From: Xestospongia bergquistia
Taxonomy: Eukaryota > Porifera > Demospongiae > Haplosclerida > Petrosiidae
NCBI GenBank assembly: GCA_963965975.1
Contig: OZ014424.1
Coordinates: 434,001 to 498,000 of the forward strand
Direction of reading: 5' to 3'
DNA length: 64,000 nt
Shown here: in pieces, positions 31,624 to 46,600 of the stretch
Layout: each line of letters starts with the position of its first letter
Position numbering within the stretch: the first letter of the stretch is position 1
Made by a program: the position numbers and the translations under genes
The notes under the pieces: model-generated
Database searches by the model: none
The model's input: only the letters and a program-made list of their open reading frames with translations
Told to the model about the DNA's origin: nothing

Positions 31624-34600
31624 TTACTTATCTACTGGTAATCCTTTAAGATAATAAGTCCATTTCACATTACTAGTATTTCCTCCACTCTTAACACAAG
31701 TAACAATTAATTTCCCCACTTTTGTAAGACTTGTGTCAGCTTGTTTAGCATCAAAGTGGACAAGGATGTTGTATATCTTACGAGGCTTTAAATTATCACC
31801 TGGTTTTACTGTGAATGCTGGGTTGTCAACAGAGAAACTGAACTGTTTTGTTTGATGGAAGATATTCCTGAATGGAATGTTGATACTACCTCCTGCTTTG
31901 ATCGTATAGGGACCTTGTGGTTTGGGTTCTAGACAGTGCCCATGTAAAGGTATGACATAGTCTCCTCCTAAAATGTGAAATATAAATAAAGTCAGTGGTA
32001 TATATATATATAAATGGACTATATCTAATGAAAATTGTTAGCATGAATTTTGAAATGGATATAAACCTGAGGTTGATGATATAGATAATGTTGCATGAGT
32101 GTCTCCTAAAGATGAAGGTTCAAAGGTCATATCAACAGCTGCTTCAGTGGTCGATACAGTGAGAGATTTGTCAACATGAAAGTCAACATTGTCAACCTGT
32201 AATGGAAAGATTAATTTGATAGTTTACAGATGAAGGATTGACTGATAACAGATGAATTGATGGTACTGCAGGTAAACAGACACACAAACATACCTTGCAA
32301 GTGTATTCAGTTCTTCCTTTAGCATAGCTAGTGAAATAACATGGCAGTGACTGGTTGTTGCCTAATGTTGTTGTAAAGTGTACTGGTCTCTCCGGCATTG
32401 GTGGAGTAGCCTTTAGATGCAGTTCATAATGATAAGCACCTAGTTCAGAACTTTGTAGAGTAAGTTTTCCAGTAGAATTATCAACTTTGAGAGGCAAATA
32501 CTCAAAAGTACATTTACCCTATAAAAAAATAAATCATTCTGCTAGTCTGTACAGCCATCTTTTCATCTTTTTTTTTAATACAGACCGGATGTCCATCCAT
32601 CTATTGCTACCTGACTTTCTGCTCCAATAAGAAAGCTGGTAGGTATTGTTATATCAGATACATTAACTAATGTAGACATATTAACAGGTGATGGTAAAGG
32701 ATTATCGATAGTAATTGTGTGAGACACGCTCCTACGGACAGCTGTTCTCAATTCAATAGTACTGATAATACCAGCTGAAACAGATTTGAAATGAACATGA
32801 TAGAAAAGATACTCTCCTGTCTGTTCATTCTGGAATGTAACCTGAAATGTAGAAATTGATGGATTACAATACAGATCTACTGTATATGTTTATTACTTTA
32901 GAAAGAAATGATCCTTCTTTAAAAGAATAGAAGTTAAGCTTATAAGCTCTTTTTCCTAGCGCAGGTACATCAATATATTCCGCTCCATAAAGACTTACAG
33001 AACGATCAAGTTTCTCTGGTCGGATCATATCTCTATAAACTCTAAATCGTTGTGACTGACGCAGCCAGTTATTGACACTGAGAAGCTCTGTGTGTGACGT
33101 TTTGCAAGGTATCTCTTGTACAATAGAACCAGAATGTTTAGGAGGATCAGCTGTGCCCAGAAGATTGTAGAGCAAACCAGTACCATCTGGTATAGGAAAA
33201 AAGATGGAGCCCTATAAAGTATACAAAAGGATCAATAAAAATGTTTATATCAAGTTTCCATGACAACTATATTTTTTTACCTGGTGTTTCTGAGGTTCAT
33301 GTGTCATTACTAGTGGATGATATAACAGTTCATAGTTACAAGCTTGCCCAGGTCTTATACTAATGGATACAGGTCCAGACCAATGTTCTCCATCTATAAT
33401 TGGATGGAGTAGCCATGGAGTTGAAGTTTTGTTGTGAATGGTTAGTTGTTTGGTCTCTTTATTGCGCACAGTAGTAGTGAAATGGATGACCTGTATGTGT
33501 GGAGGAGAGAGAGAGAGATGAAACAAGTTGGTATAGGAATGTTTCTCACTTCTTTTAGTGGTATTTGTTCAATACAGACACCTGTGAGAGTGATGCGTAG
33601 AGGAGAACCATCCTCAATGTTACACAAGAGACCATCATAATGTATATCATTATGAATTTGTTGAGGATGAAAGACAAGATCAAATGCAATCTACAATAAA
33701 ACAGTAATATATTGCTATATATAATATATTATATATACCTCCATTCCAGGAGAAATATAACCCTCTATTGGTTTTATAGAGAAATCTGGACCAAATGTGT
33801 CTGCCTCCCATTGAAATCTAATGATAGAACAGTCATTTATTATTAAAAATGAATAATAGAAATATTGTTCAGAAATAATGGACAAAATGACACACACTTA
33901 ATGTTGGATGTATTGACTTTACTTTGCTCCAATGTCCCCACTGTTAATCATTTGAACTCTCCTTGTGCTTTGACTATGTAAAACAACAGCTCCAAAAGGA
34001 ATGTGGTCATTATCAAGAGATATCTCGAGACCATGACAGGAACCTCTCACAACAAACAAGGGACGATAGAGACCATAACTTTCCATTATAACCTACAGAA
34101 GATGTAAGGATGGGTTATATCTTAAAGTCAATGTGGTAAGTACTGGTGTTCACTAGTCTGGAGCTTACTAATGGTAGCTATTCTAGGTCACTGTGGTAAG
34201 TACTGGTGTTTACTAGTCTAGAGCTTACTAATGATAGCTATCCTAGGTCACTGTGGTAAGTACTGATACTCTTAAGTCTAGAGCTAACTAACCTCTTCAG
34301 AAAACTGAGGCACTCTAGCCGTGGGACAAAAGGTCACTTCAACCATCACTTCTTCTTTTGGTTTTAAAGTGATATCTCCCATTACTCCAAGTTGTTGTCC
34401 TTTGATTGGACAGAGAGCAACACTTAACACACCTTCCTCTTGCAGAGCAGGTACAAGAGTGCTTGGCACAATGTCAACAGTAAATTTAACAGCTAATGGA
34501 CTATGATTCACTAGCTTCACTTTCCTGTTGGTTTTCTCATTGACACGCAGTGCTCCGAGATTGACTGATTTCTGTGCAGGATTAACTAACTCCACCTGAA

Positions 34601-37600
34601 AAGATCAACAGATGAATAATATATAAAAGAATGCATAAAATCAATACCTTGATAGGCGCTCCTTCACCTCTCACTATGACAGTTTTTCGGCTAATCCCAT
34701 TTATTTCAAACATAATTTCTTCACAATATTTAATTGCCTTATGTGGTCTGAAGTAACAGTCAACGTCCATTGTCTCATCTGGTGCTAAGAGGCGTGGTTC
34801 AAAGTGGAGTTCAATATGTTGTGTATTTGTATAGAGACATTCCACACTGAGGTCTGCCTTGTCATGATTGGTGATTGTGAGGGTAGTGATATTGGGAGGC
34901 ATGTTTGGGTGATGGAGGAACCGAGGACCAAAATCATACTCTTTAAATGAGAAAATAACTTTAGGTTCTGTACCGGAACCTTTAAGAGTAATGGGGATAG
35001 TTGGTCCATTTGTAATCTAAAGAGGATTTGAGGAGATAAGTCATGGATGAATGGATGGAGAGATTGATAGATAGATGGAATGGATGGAGAAATGGATGGA
35101 TGGTTAGTATATGAGTACTTGAAGTAACAGTTCACAATTCTTCAGTGAGAAACATGAAGCAGGAGAAAAGATAAGTTCACTGTTAACTTTATCATGAGCC
35201 TCAACCATTCCTTTCATAGGATTAATACATACAAGTTGATCTTCAGCTCCACCTTTTTTACAACAGTTATCAGAGAAGCTCCAGTTATAATGACAAACAA
35301 ATTGACTATGATTATGTACAGCCACCTGCCATAATGCCCTCTCATTAACAAGTACCTGAAAAAAATACAAATTTACAAGTCTATTTGTATCATGTTTACA
35401 AGATCAGTCTAGTCTGACCTTTCCAAAATCAATGATTCTTTTAGCATGTTTGTCTACTGGGAGGTCAGTCTCTGTTCCACTAGTATCAGTCACTGAGAGA
35501 GACAATTTTATAGCATAAATTTCAGCTTTGATATTGATTTTAAGAGGTGTAGGCTTGCTTTTCACATTGCAGACAAGATGGAAGATGAATTCGTTTTCTT
35601 CTGTAGCTGTGAAGGTTATATCCACTGGAAGCCTAAAACAGAACACAAAATTAGTAAAATAGTATATAAGGTAAGCTAGTTAAAGTAACATTGGTTAATA
35701 GTTTTATAATCAAATGTTATACTAACACATAGACACATGGGTCCTTCCTTCAGTCATTAATGTATTGCTCTCTCTCTCTCTCTCTCAGATGAGATAACTT
35801 TCTACCCACTTACTTTGTCATTGGAGCTATCACTCCAGACATTGGACTAACTGTTAATTTGGCTCTAGGATCACTTGATTTACAGCTCTTCTCATTGAAT
35901 GAAAACTGGTAAGGCTTGTCTTCATTGTTAATTAAATAGACAGTCTCTTTAGAACTAGTACCTATACATATAGACAGAGATTAAGTGATATATGCTCTAT
36001 TCATCTATCCACTCCATCCATCAATTCATCCTTTCATTAATCTATCTAATTGAGATTGTGCTACATAACATTGTACAATAAAATAGACTAATAATAATAC
36101 TGCCTGTACAATGTCATAGGATTTCTAAATCAGCTATCCAAGTGATGTCAACTATTCTAGTTTCTTGTACAGCAATGCCGCTTACCAACAAGCATAGATC
36201 GAAAACTTAAATATGCTCGATCCAAATTGACTTGAGGTTCTGAGGTATGTCCAACAAGTAAAAATGGTACAGTAATAGAAAGAGATGGAATAGAGAAATG
36301 CCACAAAGCTTCCACGTGTTCTTGAGTTGTTGGTGTATACTCAAACACAACCTACGAAAGTAAATAATTATTTCTATAAATTATTCACATGTGTGCTTAG
36401 TTACTGTGTATTTCTTTCCACCCGTTATTGTTCCTTTGGGATTGTGACAGTTAAAAATTGGAGTGGCTAAATGACTTGGTTTTTCTTCTTGAGTCCATTG
36501 GAATTCATAGGAGAGAGTGGTTGGGTTAACAATATCCAATGATCTAGGAGATGAATAGGAATGGTAGCAGTGTCATACGATCAATATGTGATTATGCTAT
36601 CATAAACACTGTAGTCTCATTCCCAGACTACCTAAAATTTGGGCTGAGGATGATACTAGACATTGTAAATTGTACTTAATCTCATCCCTGGAGATCTGGG
36701 ACAAACATCTAGAAACATTGCTTATAAATACTGCTTTTGGTCTACCTGTGTATTTTAGGACCAATTCCTTTTGAAGAGAACTCAATGACTTTTGTAGACA
36801 AGTCCAAATTTCTTGTAGCAGCTGTAAATCCTTCACTTCCCTTGACTTCTGTTGGTCTTCGTTGAGTGAGGTAGTCATTCTCAGGTAAGTCAAAATAACA
36901 GTATGGCATCAGGGAATTGCATTTCACAACCAAATCAAGGGGGTGGGCAGATGATTTAAGATTAGCAATTCTAAAAGAGAGACAAGATCTCAAGTGACTG
37001 CATATCTTGTTAGCATTAAGTAGATTAATTGAATGTTTTTTCTTAAACTAACTTGCAACGAAACTTGTATTCAACTTCAATCAAATCCACAGGAGAGAAT
37101 GTCACAGTGATAATCTGCTCTTGACCAGGAGGAATCTGGCCAGATTTGGGTTCGATAGTGACTAAAATTTCCTCTTCTTCTTCTATTGTGTCTTCACCAG
37201 AACTAGTGGAGATACCTATAGAACTCTGAGAGTCTTCAGGCATCTCTTTTGGAGTAGTTGTCAAGAACCATTTGTAAGAGAGAGTGATTTTGCCAGTATT
37301 CTTTAAAGGAAAACTATAGAAATATTGATATTAAACAATTTAACAAGGCAATTATTTACCTAAACTTTTGACTCTGAAGTAGATAAGTGTCTTTAAACAC
37401 CACAGTCCTTGAGGGACATTCGTATTCAGCAAATGTTGTCTGTGCTGTTAAAAATACTTCCAAATCTTCTCCTGCTTTGTCTAGTAATTTATTTTCAGGT
37501 TCTGCTTCTGTTTCAATGATTTTACGCTTAATAGGGAGTTTGACTGGTTTCTCTGCAAGAGGAAGATCAGTACAGTAATAAGATACCAGGCAAGAACTCA

Positions 37601-40600
37601 ATCTTATATGAAGTTTGTATTTATGGAAGTATTTACTTTAAAATGCTAAAGCTTTAAGCACAAATACTATTACAAGCTCATAATATAAGTATTAATAATC
37701 AAAAATTCTATACAAAATTATTGTACCTTCTGGCTCAGTGTCTTTTTTACTTTTAGTATCAGTACTTCCTGGTCTACTACTGTGACTACCCATAGCTGTG
37801 GGAGGTGCATTAACCCATTTAACAGTTTTCATTGTATCGTTCCATTCTGGTACCTTTTATTGAAAAAATAAAAAGCAATAATAGCAATATAACAATGTAC
37901 ATAGATAGATCAAGTCATACCTGGTTGATTGGCTCAGTGTAAGATATTTTCCAATACTTGCCGGCCAATCTTTGTTGTTTGTATTCCTTCGGTTTTATAT
38001 TTGTGAAGGTTGTTGTTATATCGCAGCTAGCACCTGAAAGTAGGTGACCTAATGATGGAGCAAATGTGAGGCAAGGTACAGCTGGCCACTGATATCGAAT
38101 AGGATCAGGAGAGTAATTGGTGAGTGTGAATGTGAGATTACAGGGATCTCCAACAGGACAAACTCCAAAGTAGAGGTTATTTTCTTTGGCAGCTATGGAA
38201 AAGAGCATGCAAACAAACAAACTCAATAGATGAGAATAAAAGGCATATTTGTACATCTCTGAATACAGATAAGATGCTAAATAACTAAATATGTAAGCTA
38301 TTAACAATTAGCAGAGACATCAGTAATACATTATATTCCGTATACAGATAATGTGCATGTAGTAACTAGTACAGTCCAAATATTATACCTCCAATTTCAT
38401 CAACAACTTCTTCCTTGTCAGTGAAAGTTGTCACATGACGACGAATGTTTCCTATAAAGATCTCACTTTGATAGCCCTCACCAGCCAATACAATAGGTAT
38501 TGTCTCGAAGTGATTGTCTTTAACTGTAATCCACAGACAACCTTTATACTCTCGTACATCTTGTGGACAAAAAGTCACTACAATTTCCTTTGTAGAATTA
38601 GCTGGCAAATAGAGATGCATTAAAATGCAGGAAGAAAGAAGGGTATCATCCTCTGTTTCATCCGAGGAATGTGACACAATAAAGTTATTTTTAGCATCGT
38701 CATCTAGTTCAATTACTACATTAGCTGGTATACTACCAATATTGGATATGATGATTGGTAAGTCTTCTTTTTGTCCAAGCAAAAGTTTTTTAAACAACAA
38801 CAGATGTTGGCCTTGGGCACTACGAGTGGTAGGTTTTAGAATTGTAACTTGAGGCAAATTTCCTTCTCCTGTAAGGTCAAATGTTAGTCCCTTTCCTCTA
38901 GCTTGTGGAGGACCATCAACTGTAGCCTCAAAGATAGCATTATAAACCTGTACACATAGATACAATATTATATGTATTGTGATATATTGTGCAATGGTAT
39001 ACATTACCTGCATTGCAGAAGGTTTGAATGTCACTGTAGCATAGATGTGAGAATAAGAGGAGATGGAAGCTCGAGGTGGCTCCACTTCGAATGCATCTAC
39101 TTTTTGTTTTAATGAGATTGGTTTGATGTTAATATTCACATCACAAGGGATCTATTATCAAATGAATGAAGATATTGTTATATAACAGTATTGATTAGCA
39201 TACCTTGTTAGGATTTATAATTTTTATTCTAGCTTTAGAAGTGTGACCGACAATGATACTCTTGAACATAAAGCGTCTTTCATTCTCTCCATAGACTCCA
39301 ACACATCCATCCTTGAGGAGAAACAAACAATACATTTTAATGAAATCTATAAATCCTTTGTTGTTACATTACCTCGTGGAATTCATGTGGTCCAAGTACT
39401 CCAAGTTGCCTGCAAATACGATGTTCCTCAAAAATAGACATCACATCTGTACTGTTGATGGCTGGAATTAAGACTTCAGCACAAACTTTATAGGAAATAG
39501 GCATATCTCGTTTATTACTGTCAGATATCTCAACGGAGAGCAACTAAAGAGAAAGAAAGTAATATGATATAACAGTAGCAACTACAAGTCTAGGTCTATA
39601 GTTATATAATGGAGCTATGAACCAAAGACATTGATTGACAGTACCTCTTCGTGTTTGCCCTGTCTTTCAGCCACACACTCAACAGTGATAGTTTGAGATT
39701 GACCAGGAGTGATTGTACCAGTAGCTGGAGAAATATTGAATAGCCCTAACATGAGACGTTGGCTACCACCGCCTAAAACTTCATACCTAGAACACAAGCA
39801 AGATAATATGTACACTTGTACATATGTAATGTTGCACAATATACCTTAAGGAGCCTTCCTTGGGTCTTGCAGATGTATTTAATTTGCTAGCCACAGAGGA
39901 GGCACGAGAGGGGGTGGACTGTTCTCCTTTACCTCGTTTTCCTTGTCCGATAGAAGGAGGCACCAACATGCTCCTAATATGAGAAAAACAACATACAGAT
40001 GACAAAGTAAAACTTGAACTATCATTTTCAAAAGCTATTACTCCAATACATTGTTATAACTCACTGTCTCAATTTCTGTAATTCCAAAGGCAGTCTCTTA
40101 CTAACAGCATATCTAAACTCAAACTCTCCTTTATTTTCAATTGTAAATGAACCTGATTTACGACTACCAATGACCAGAGATCCAAAATTAACCTCATTTA
40201 GAGGAATAATAGAATATCTGATGTAAAGAAAACAAAACAATTTATTATAGTTCAGTCTTTTGTTAATGTTAGCTTCAGTCAAACTCACTTTGAGAAGACA
40301 GCTCTGGCAGAGATACGAACTGGAATATTAGCAATGACTTCACCATGCTCTCCTAGATGAGTATCAATAACCTAAAGAAAGAAAAAGATTAGTGAAGAAT
40401 ATATGTCCATGTAATGATGATTTATGGTAGTAACAAAAGATAAAAAATAACTCAAGATGACATTGGTAGAAAGAGGAGATGTCTTGATGTGATGTTGGTA
40501 GGTAAGTGAAGATGTAGGAGTTGTGTTACTTACTTGACACTTTAGAACAGGTTGATCTTTAATGTTTAATTCTCTATCTGCTTTAAAGAGGATAGAGATG

Positions 40601-43600
40601 GTTTGAGATTTCTCTCCAGGATAGAGTATATTGTTTGTTGGGTTAAGAACAAACCATTTACCATAGTCTAGACCTTGTGGATTGACATCAAAGAGAAAGC
40701 TATGGATAGAAAAGTAATTAAAGATAATCTCTCATCTTTTCTACTTACTTGTAAGCAATATCATATTTCCCTTTGTTCTTTAGTTGCATTGTAAGTTTGA
40801 GATCATCATACACTCTTTGACACCCAAAGTCAAGACCACCATCAGTTCCTTAATAAATAAAATAGTGATAATGAATTAATTGTTCTATAGTCATATCAAT
40901 ATTGACCTAATCATATATATACTTAATGGATAATGTGTTACCTTTTGGAAAGCTGATGTCCATTGCTACATCATAAGCCTCGGCTTGTAATTGGACACTT
41001 TCCACATGCATTAAACCAATGATCTGCTCAACATCTGAAATCTAAAGAGACAAAGACTTCATATCACAAACAGTATACTCACCAGCTGGCCTGCTGACCA
41101 ATAGACCAACCACTATTATCTTACTTCAACTTTGAATGCTTTCTTAGAGTAAGAGACAGGTTTAACTGCTCTAAAATGTATGTTTAATGGAAATGCTGAT
41201 TTGGGCTGAACAATGCCTTGTTCTTGGCTGAAACTAAATTCTTCACCAATTGTCTCTAGTCCACTTAATTTCCAAGCAGCAGGTAAGAGTGTGTTATTAC
41301 GAAGATGAAGCACACAAGACTCACGTCTTAGTAAAGAAGACTCAATATCTGACATTATTATATCAAATTATAATGTACCTGTGTAACAAGACCTTTCCAA
41401 AGTCTAGTGATTTCTTATCCACCTTAAGCTCAGGCTCTACACCATGGCAACAAACATGGAACAATGTTGGGGCTGGATTGTGATGAATGGAACACACAAG
41501 ATAGTCCTTGAATTCTCCTGAAGACTTTGGATAAGCCCAGATTGTAAGAGGCTAAAGGAATATTGAAATGGAACTGTTAAAACTTTTATTAACTAACTTT
41601 GCTTTCTCCTGGTTGGAGAGTCATGTTAGGTGGCTCAAGTAAAAAAGTGGATGCATTGCTGTCTGTTTTGAAGCAAAACTCTACTTGACTGTCCATGTTC
41701 CCAGGGTTGCTGATAATCAAAGTTTCCATGTTTTCTGGGTACCTTCCCTCACGATATCTCTCCCTTGGCTTGCCACAGTGTAAAGGACCAAAATGATACT
41801 CATCTTTATCTAGTATGTATCTCTTATGTACTATCTCTTCTATTTTCATTGTTCTTTTGCGATGACAAAAAACAATTCTAAAAAAACAAGAGTATTATTT
41901 TTTCTACTTTGTTAATGTCAATCACCTTGGCTCTCTACTTATAGTTGGCAGTTGACACAGACCTCTACAGAACAGTTGATAATGACGTCGAGTTCCAACT
42001 ATCTCAAAGTTGAGTGTCTGATCAAATTGACCTTCTTCTTGAGATACAAAGAGTAGCTTCAATTTGTACTCTTCTTTAGGAGGGATGACCCAACGATGCT
42101 GAACTGGTCTAAAATTTTACATCAACAACATTACTTTATAGCTTTTATTATCTACAAACAGTATGCCCATATAAACGACTTACTTGCTAGTAGTTATTTG
42201 CTGTTCACTGGTATGATCATCACTATAAGAAAATAATCCAAACATTAGAGTCATGCTCACTGAATTTAAAATAGTATTACTAACCTAGTGGTTTCTTCTT
42301 GTTGATGTTGTGGTGACGAAGATGCTTTACCTTGTCTTGATTTTATCATCACTGATCGTTTTCTTGATTGACTCAAATCTTCCTTAGACTTAGCACTGTG
42401 TTTACTAACACCAAGATGAGATGGAGAATCACGAGATTCCTTAGTATCAGGAATCTGTGATTCTGTTGGTTCTAGACTGGCCCTACGAACGGTCTCTTGG
42501 ATTACATTACTGTTAAAAGAGGGACAATCTTTACATCAGAAAACCATTTAACTCACGTTCTACTTTCTGTTTCATTTTCAATAAATTTAAAATGTTCTAA
42601 ACGAGTGGGTTGAATTGGTTTTCTCTTTAAGGGATAAGGATAGACTTGGAATGTGACTGGTTCTGGAATAGGTGGACCATCAGGTCCCAGTCCAAATCCT
42701 TCAAGAATCTGTTAGTATAGGAATGAAAGTATGCAATGAGTATTGGTCGGTGTCTTACTTCATCTAGTGATGGAAGTCCTGAACTAGTTATGTTCATTGT
42801 CACATTTTCTTTAGGTTCACAACCTTTTACACTAATTAATGGTACACCAATTCCTTCTCTATTGTCATCATCATCTGTAGATGTACCAGTAGTATCACCA
42901 GTTAGTTGCTGTAATGGATGAGCCTGCTGTTGTTGTTGCTGTTGGTGTTGTTGACCAAGAGATGACTCTGTACGACCACCAGTACTCTGATGAAAAGATG
43001 CATAAAGGATACTAATATTTATCATGATCTTATAAAGAAAAAGCCTTTATTGTTACTATAACAGTAGTCATTTGTGCTCATACAGTAGTAATGACTAATG
43101 CAAAATATATAAGTCTTTCACAGTGTGAGATGTAAGTTGAACAATGATCAGTATTATGATTCTTGTGCTTCACTGCAGTTATGTTACTATCTCAATTCAT
43201 ATACCTTTCTACTTTTAGTCTTCTTTGGAGTGGCTGAGACTTTGCCATTTTTTTCTTCTTGTTCTGGTTGTGGAGGTGGTTTTTTAGTACGTACAATTCC
43301 TTTGACTCTGTCCCAGTTCTCTAAGAGATTTTTTATACCTTGCATTGTACTCTCATAGAAATGAAAACTGTGGTGTTAGGAAAAAAAACATTATAAATAA
43401 ATCCAATGTCACACATCACTTACTTCCTCTTCAATTCTTCTTCCTTTGCATCTATCGGTTCCAAAGACTCTTCTTTAGAATCTTTTAGTAGAGATTGTGA
43501 TCTGTGACTTTTTCTCCTATGCAGACAAGAATCAAAGGGAGACATAATATTAGAGACTGTTACATTGTACCTACCTTCCAGACACTGAATCTGTTGTGCT

Positions 43601-46600
43601 TCCAATGCTAACAGCAGATGTACCTGGTATACCTCCTCCAAGCTGTTGTGGAAGATGCTGAAGGTGTGTGGATGCAGCAGACTCAGGTCTTGAGGTAACA
43701 GTGTGAGCAGGAGATGGTTTCACTTGGTCTCCTTGAACAAAAGGCTTTGTTACAGTACCACCACGGTTTTTCTTTCCTTTCATTTTTTCCTCTTCTAACA
43801 ATCGAAGCTCTTCCAATCTTTCTTGTTCTAACCTCTTTTGCTCCTCTTCTTGCTTACGTCTAATGTTATGTTGTTTGAATAGAGAATGAAGTATCAATTA
43901 CTTACTTCTCTCTCTTCTCACGATATCTTTGATCACGTATGACGTCTATTTCTCTCTGTTTTTGTGGAGTTAGTGCCTCATATTCATCTTCACTCATGTC
44001 CAAGAGAGCCTGTATATTTTCCTCCTCAGCTTCTTTAGCTTTGATTTCTTCCTCTGAAAAAGAAGGAAGAACAATTAACAATATTATTTTAAAAAAGTAA
44101 TGGTTACATTACCAAGTTTTCTCTGTTTCTCTTTTTCCATGTCCTCTACTCTCATTTTCACGCCGTCAAAGTTCAGCTCAAGATCAATGAAGTAGATATG
44201 TTTGCGATTGTCAAGTGCTTTTAACACAAGAGCTCCACTCATTAACTCATCTGATGTAAACTGACATTGTAGGCCATCAAAAACTACTCCTTTTCTACAG
44301 TCAGTATGTAATAGTCTATCAGATAGTACTTCCAGAATTATTTCCTCTGGAAGTTTCATTGAGAAAAGACATTCATCAGGAACTGCATAATCAGATTCCA
44401 GCAATGGTTGGACAGGAAATGGTTTTGGCCGAGGAGTCTTTTCAGGTTCTAGAACTTCTCTCAGTAGTTGTTCTTTAGTAGCTCCAGGAACACGACTTAC
44501 CTTTCGAGCAAGGCTTGCTTTTGAAGCAGCTGGCGTTTCAGTCTGCTCAGCCAGGACAGCAGCTGCTTCTGCTTCCATTGCTTCCTTTGTTGCCTCCATA
44601 CATAATGTCCTAGCTTTACATCCAGCTGGTGTACTAGCATTTGAGATGGCATTGATAATCAGTTCATTGATGTTAATAACAGGAGCATTGTATAGAGTTG
44701 CTAGTTTATAGGCTTGCGTTGTCTTGCCACTGTGTTGGGGACCATAGACTATTACAGCTACACCACGTCTCATGTCTGCTATGGCTGCTTCAGGAGAGAT
44801 ATCAATACCAAGGTATCGAGCGATGCAAGCAGCTACTGGTGACGAATCCAATCCCTCAAGTTGAAGTTCACTGAGAATGGAACCAACAGTGGGATTGCTC
44901 AGTAATGATGTGGAAACAATTTGTGGTATAAGTGCTGTAGAACTAGGATGAGGTGAAGAATGTAACTCAGGTACCCTCAGATTGATGAGATCGTTTCCCA
45001 TTTTATCAATAATGGATGCAGTGCTGCCTTCTACTGCAATGTCAGTAACTGTGGTCAAGTCATATTTACTGGAAACAGGTGGTTCTTCGTGCATGCCTTC
45101 CTTCTTAAATGCTTCCATAATTTCATGTGGTAGGGATCCACCTGTCTCAACAGGTGGAAGACAGAGACGGTTTTGTCTGTCATAGCCTTTGACCCATCTC
45201 AAAGCCTGTTATTGGAAAGAAACTTAAGATTGTTTACATAAGGTTTTTGTCTTACTTCCTCCTCTTCCAAGTATTGTTTATCAAACTCTAATGAATATAT
45301 TTCCACAGGATAGTCTAATGGATTTGCAATAGTGACTTCGGCCTTTGATCCATTAGAGAAGGGGAGTATCGGAAGAAATTCTACAAGAGTTTTGTCAAAT
45401 AAGACTTGAGGTTCACTGCCTTGTCCAGAAACGTGGAGGTACAAGTCAGCATTTAAGTTTTGTTGTATATTTATTAAGATCTTTTCAGTGTAGTGAAGCT
45501 AATAGAATAACATAATGTGTCATTTATATTAAAAATATCAGTGTACCTCTTCACTTGGCATAAACTTGACTTGAATGTTCATTTTTTGTCCAGGCAAAAT
45601 AATGCCACAACTAGGTTCTACTTCAAAATATTTGGGTGGTGGTTTCTCTTTAATTTTTTTGTGTACATGTAATGGAGTGTTTTTTGGAAGCTAATGAGTG
45701 AACAAAAATGAATGTAATATATAAAAAATGATAATCCTACTACTTTTTTTGGTGGTTTGTCAGTGACAGCATTCCATTCACATCTGTATGAGTAGATATA
45801 TTATAATGAATGAATGACTGGGTTGATGAATGAATGGATGAGATATGGATAGATGAAGTACAATGACATTTATAATGATACTCACTTGACTTGTAAAGGG
45901 TTATACACACGTACTGTAATAATACGACATTGTCCACATAAGACAGTTTCAAAATCTAATGTTGTACTAGATATCTCCAACATTGGAAGAGTGACTTCAG
46001 CTGTTAACAATAGAGGATATATTGGACCACCAAGAAGCTGTAAGTGAATATAGAAAGCATGTTATTAAAGTGGCAGATATAAATAATAACATCTTGTTCA
46101 TATTTCATGCTAATACTCCATTACTTTACATAATAATATTGAGGATATCTCTATAATTATGGAGAGTTTTCAATTTATCCAACTATGCACTATAAAGAGG
46201 TTTTATTATGCATGTGTACCATACCTGAAAAGGTAGTGTTATTTCTGCATGTCCTAACGGATGGTTGACTGATGCCGGATCAAAAAGAACAGTAAATTCA
46301 ATTGATTCATTCTTTGGAAGTGCTTTAATTTTATTACCCAATTTAATAGTGAAACCAGACTCAGCCAGAGAGGAATGGGCTGGAGAAAAGGTAAGGGGAA
46401 AACTCCCTATGTTGGTAAGTGTGATGGTATGTGAAGCAACTAAACCATAGACTACATAACCAAAATCCAGACAATATTCTGGTAGAACAGGCTTCACTTT
46501 TGTTGATTTAGTACCACTAATGTGTAGTAATAGATTGTGTTCCTTAACAAACTCTTGAATTACTAATTGTTCCGCTTTTTTTCCAACCATTTCAAGTGTA

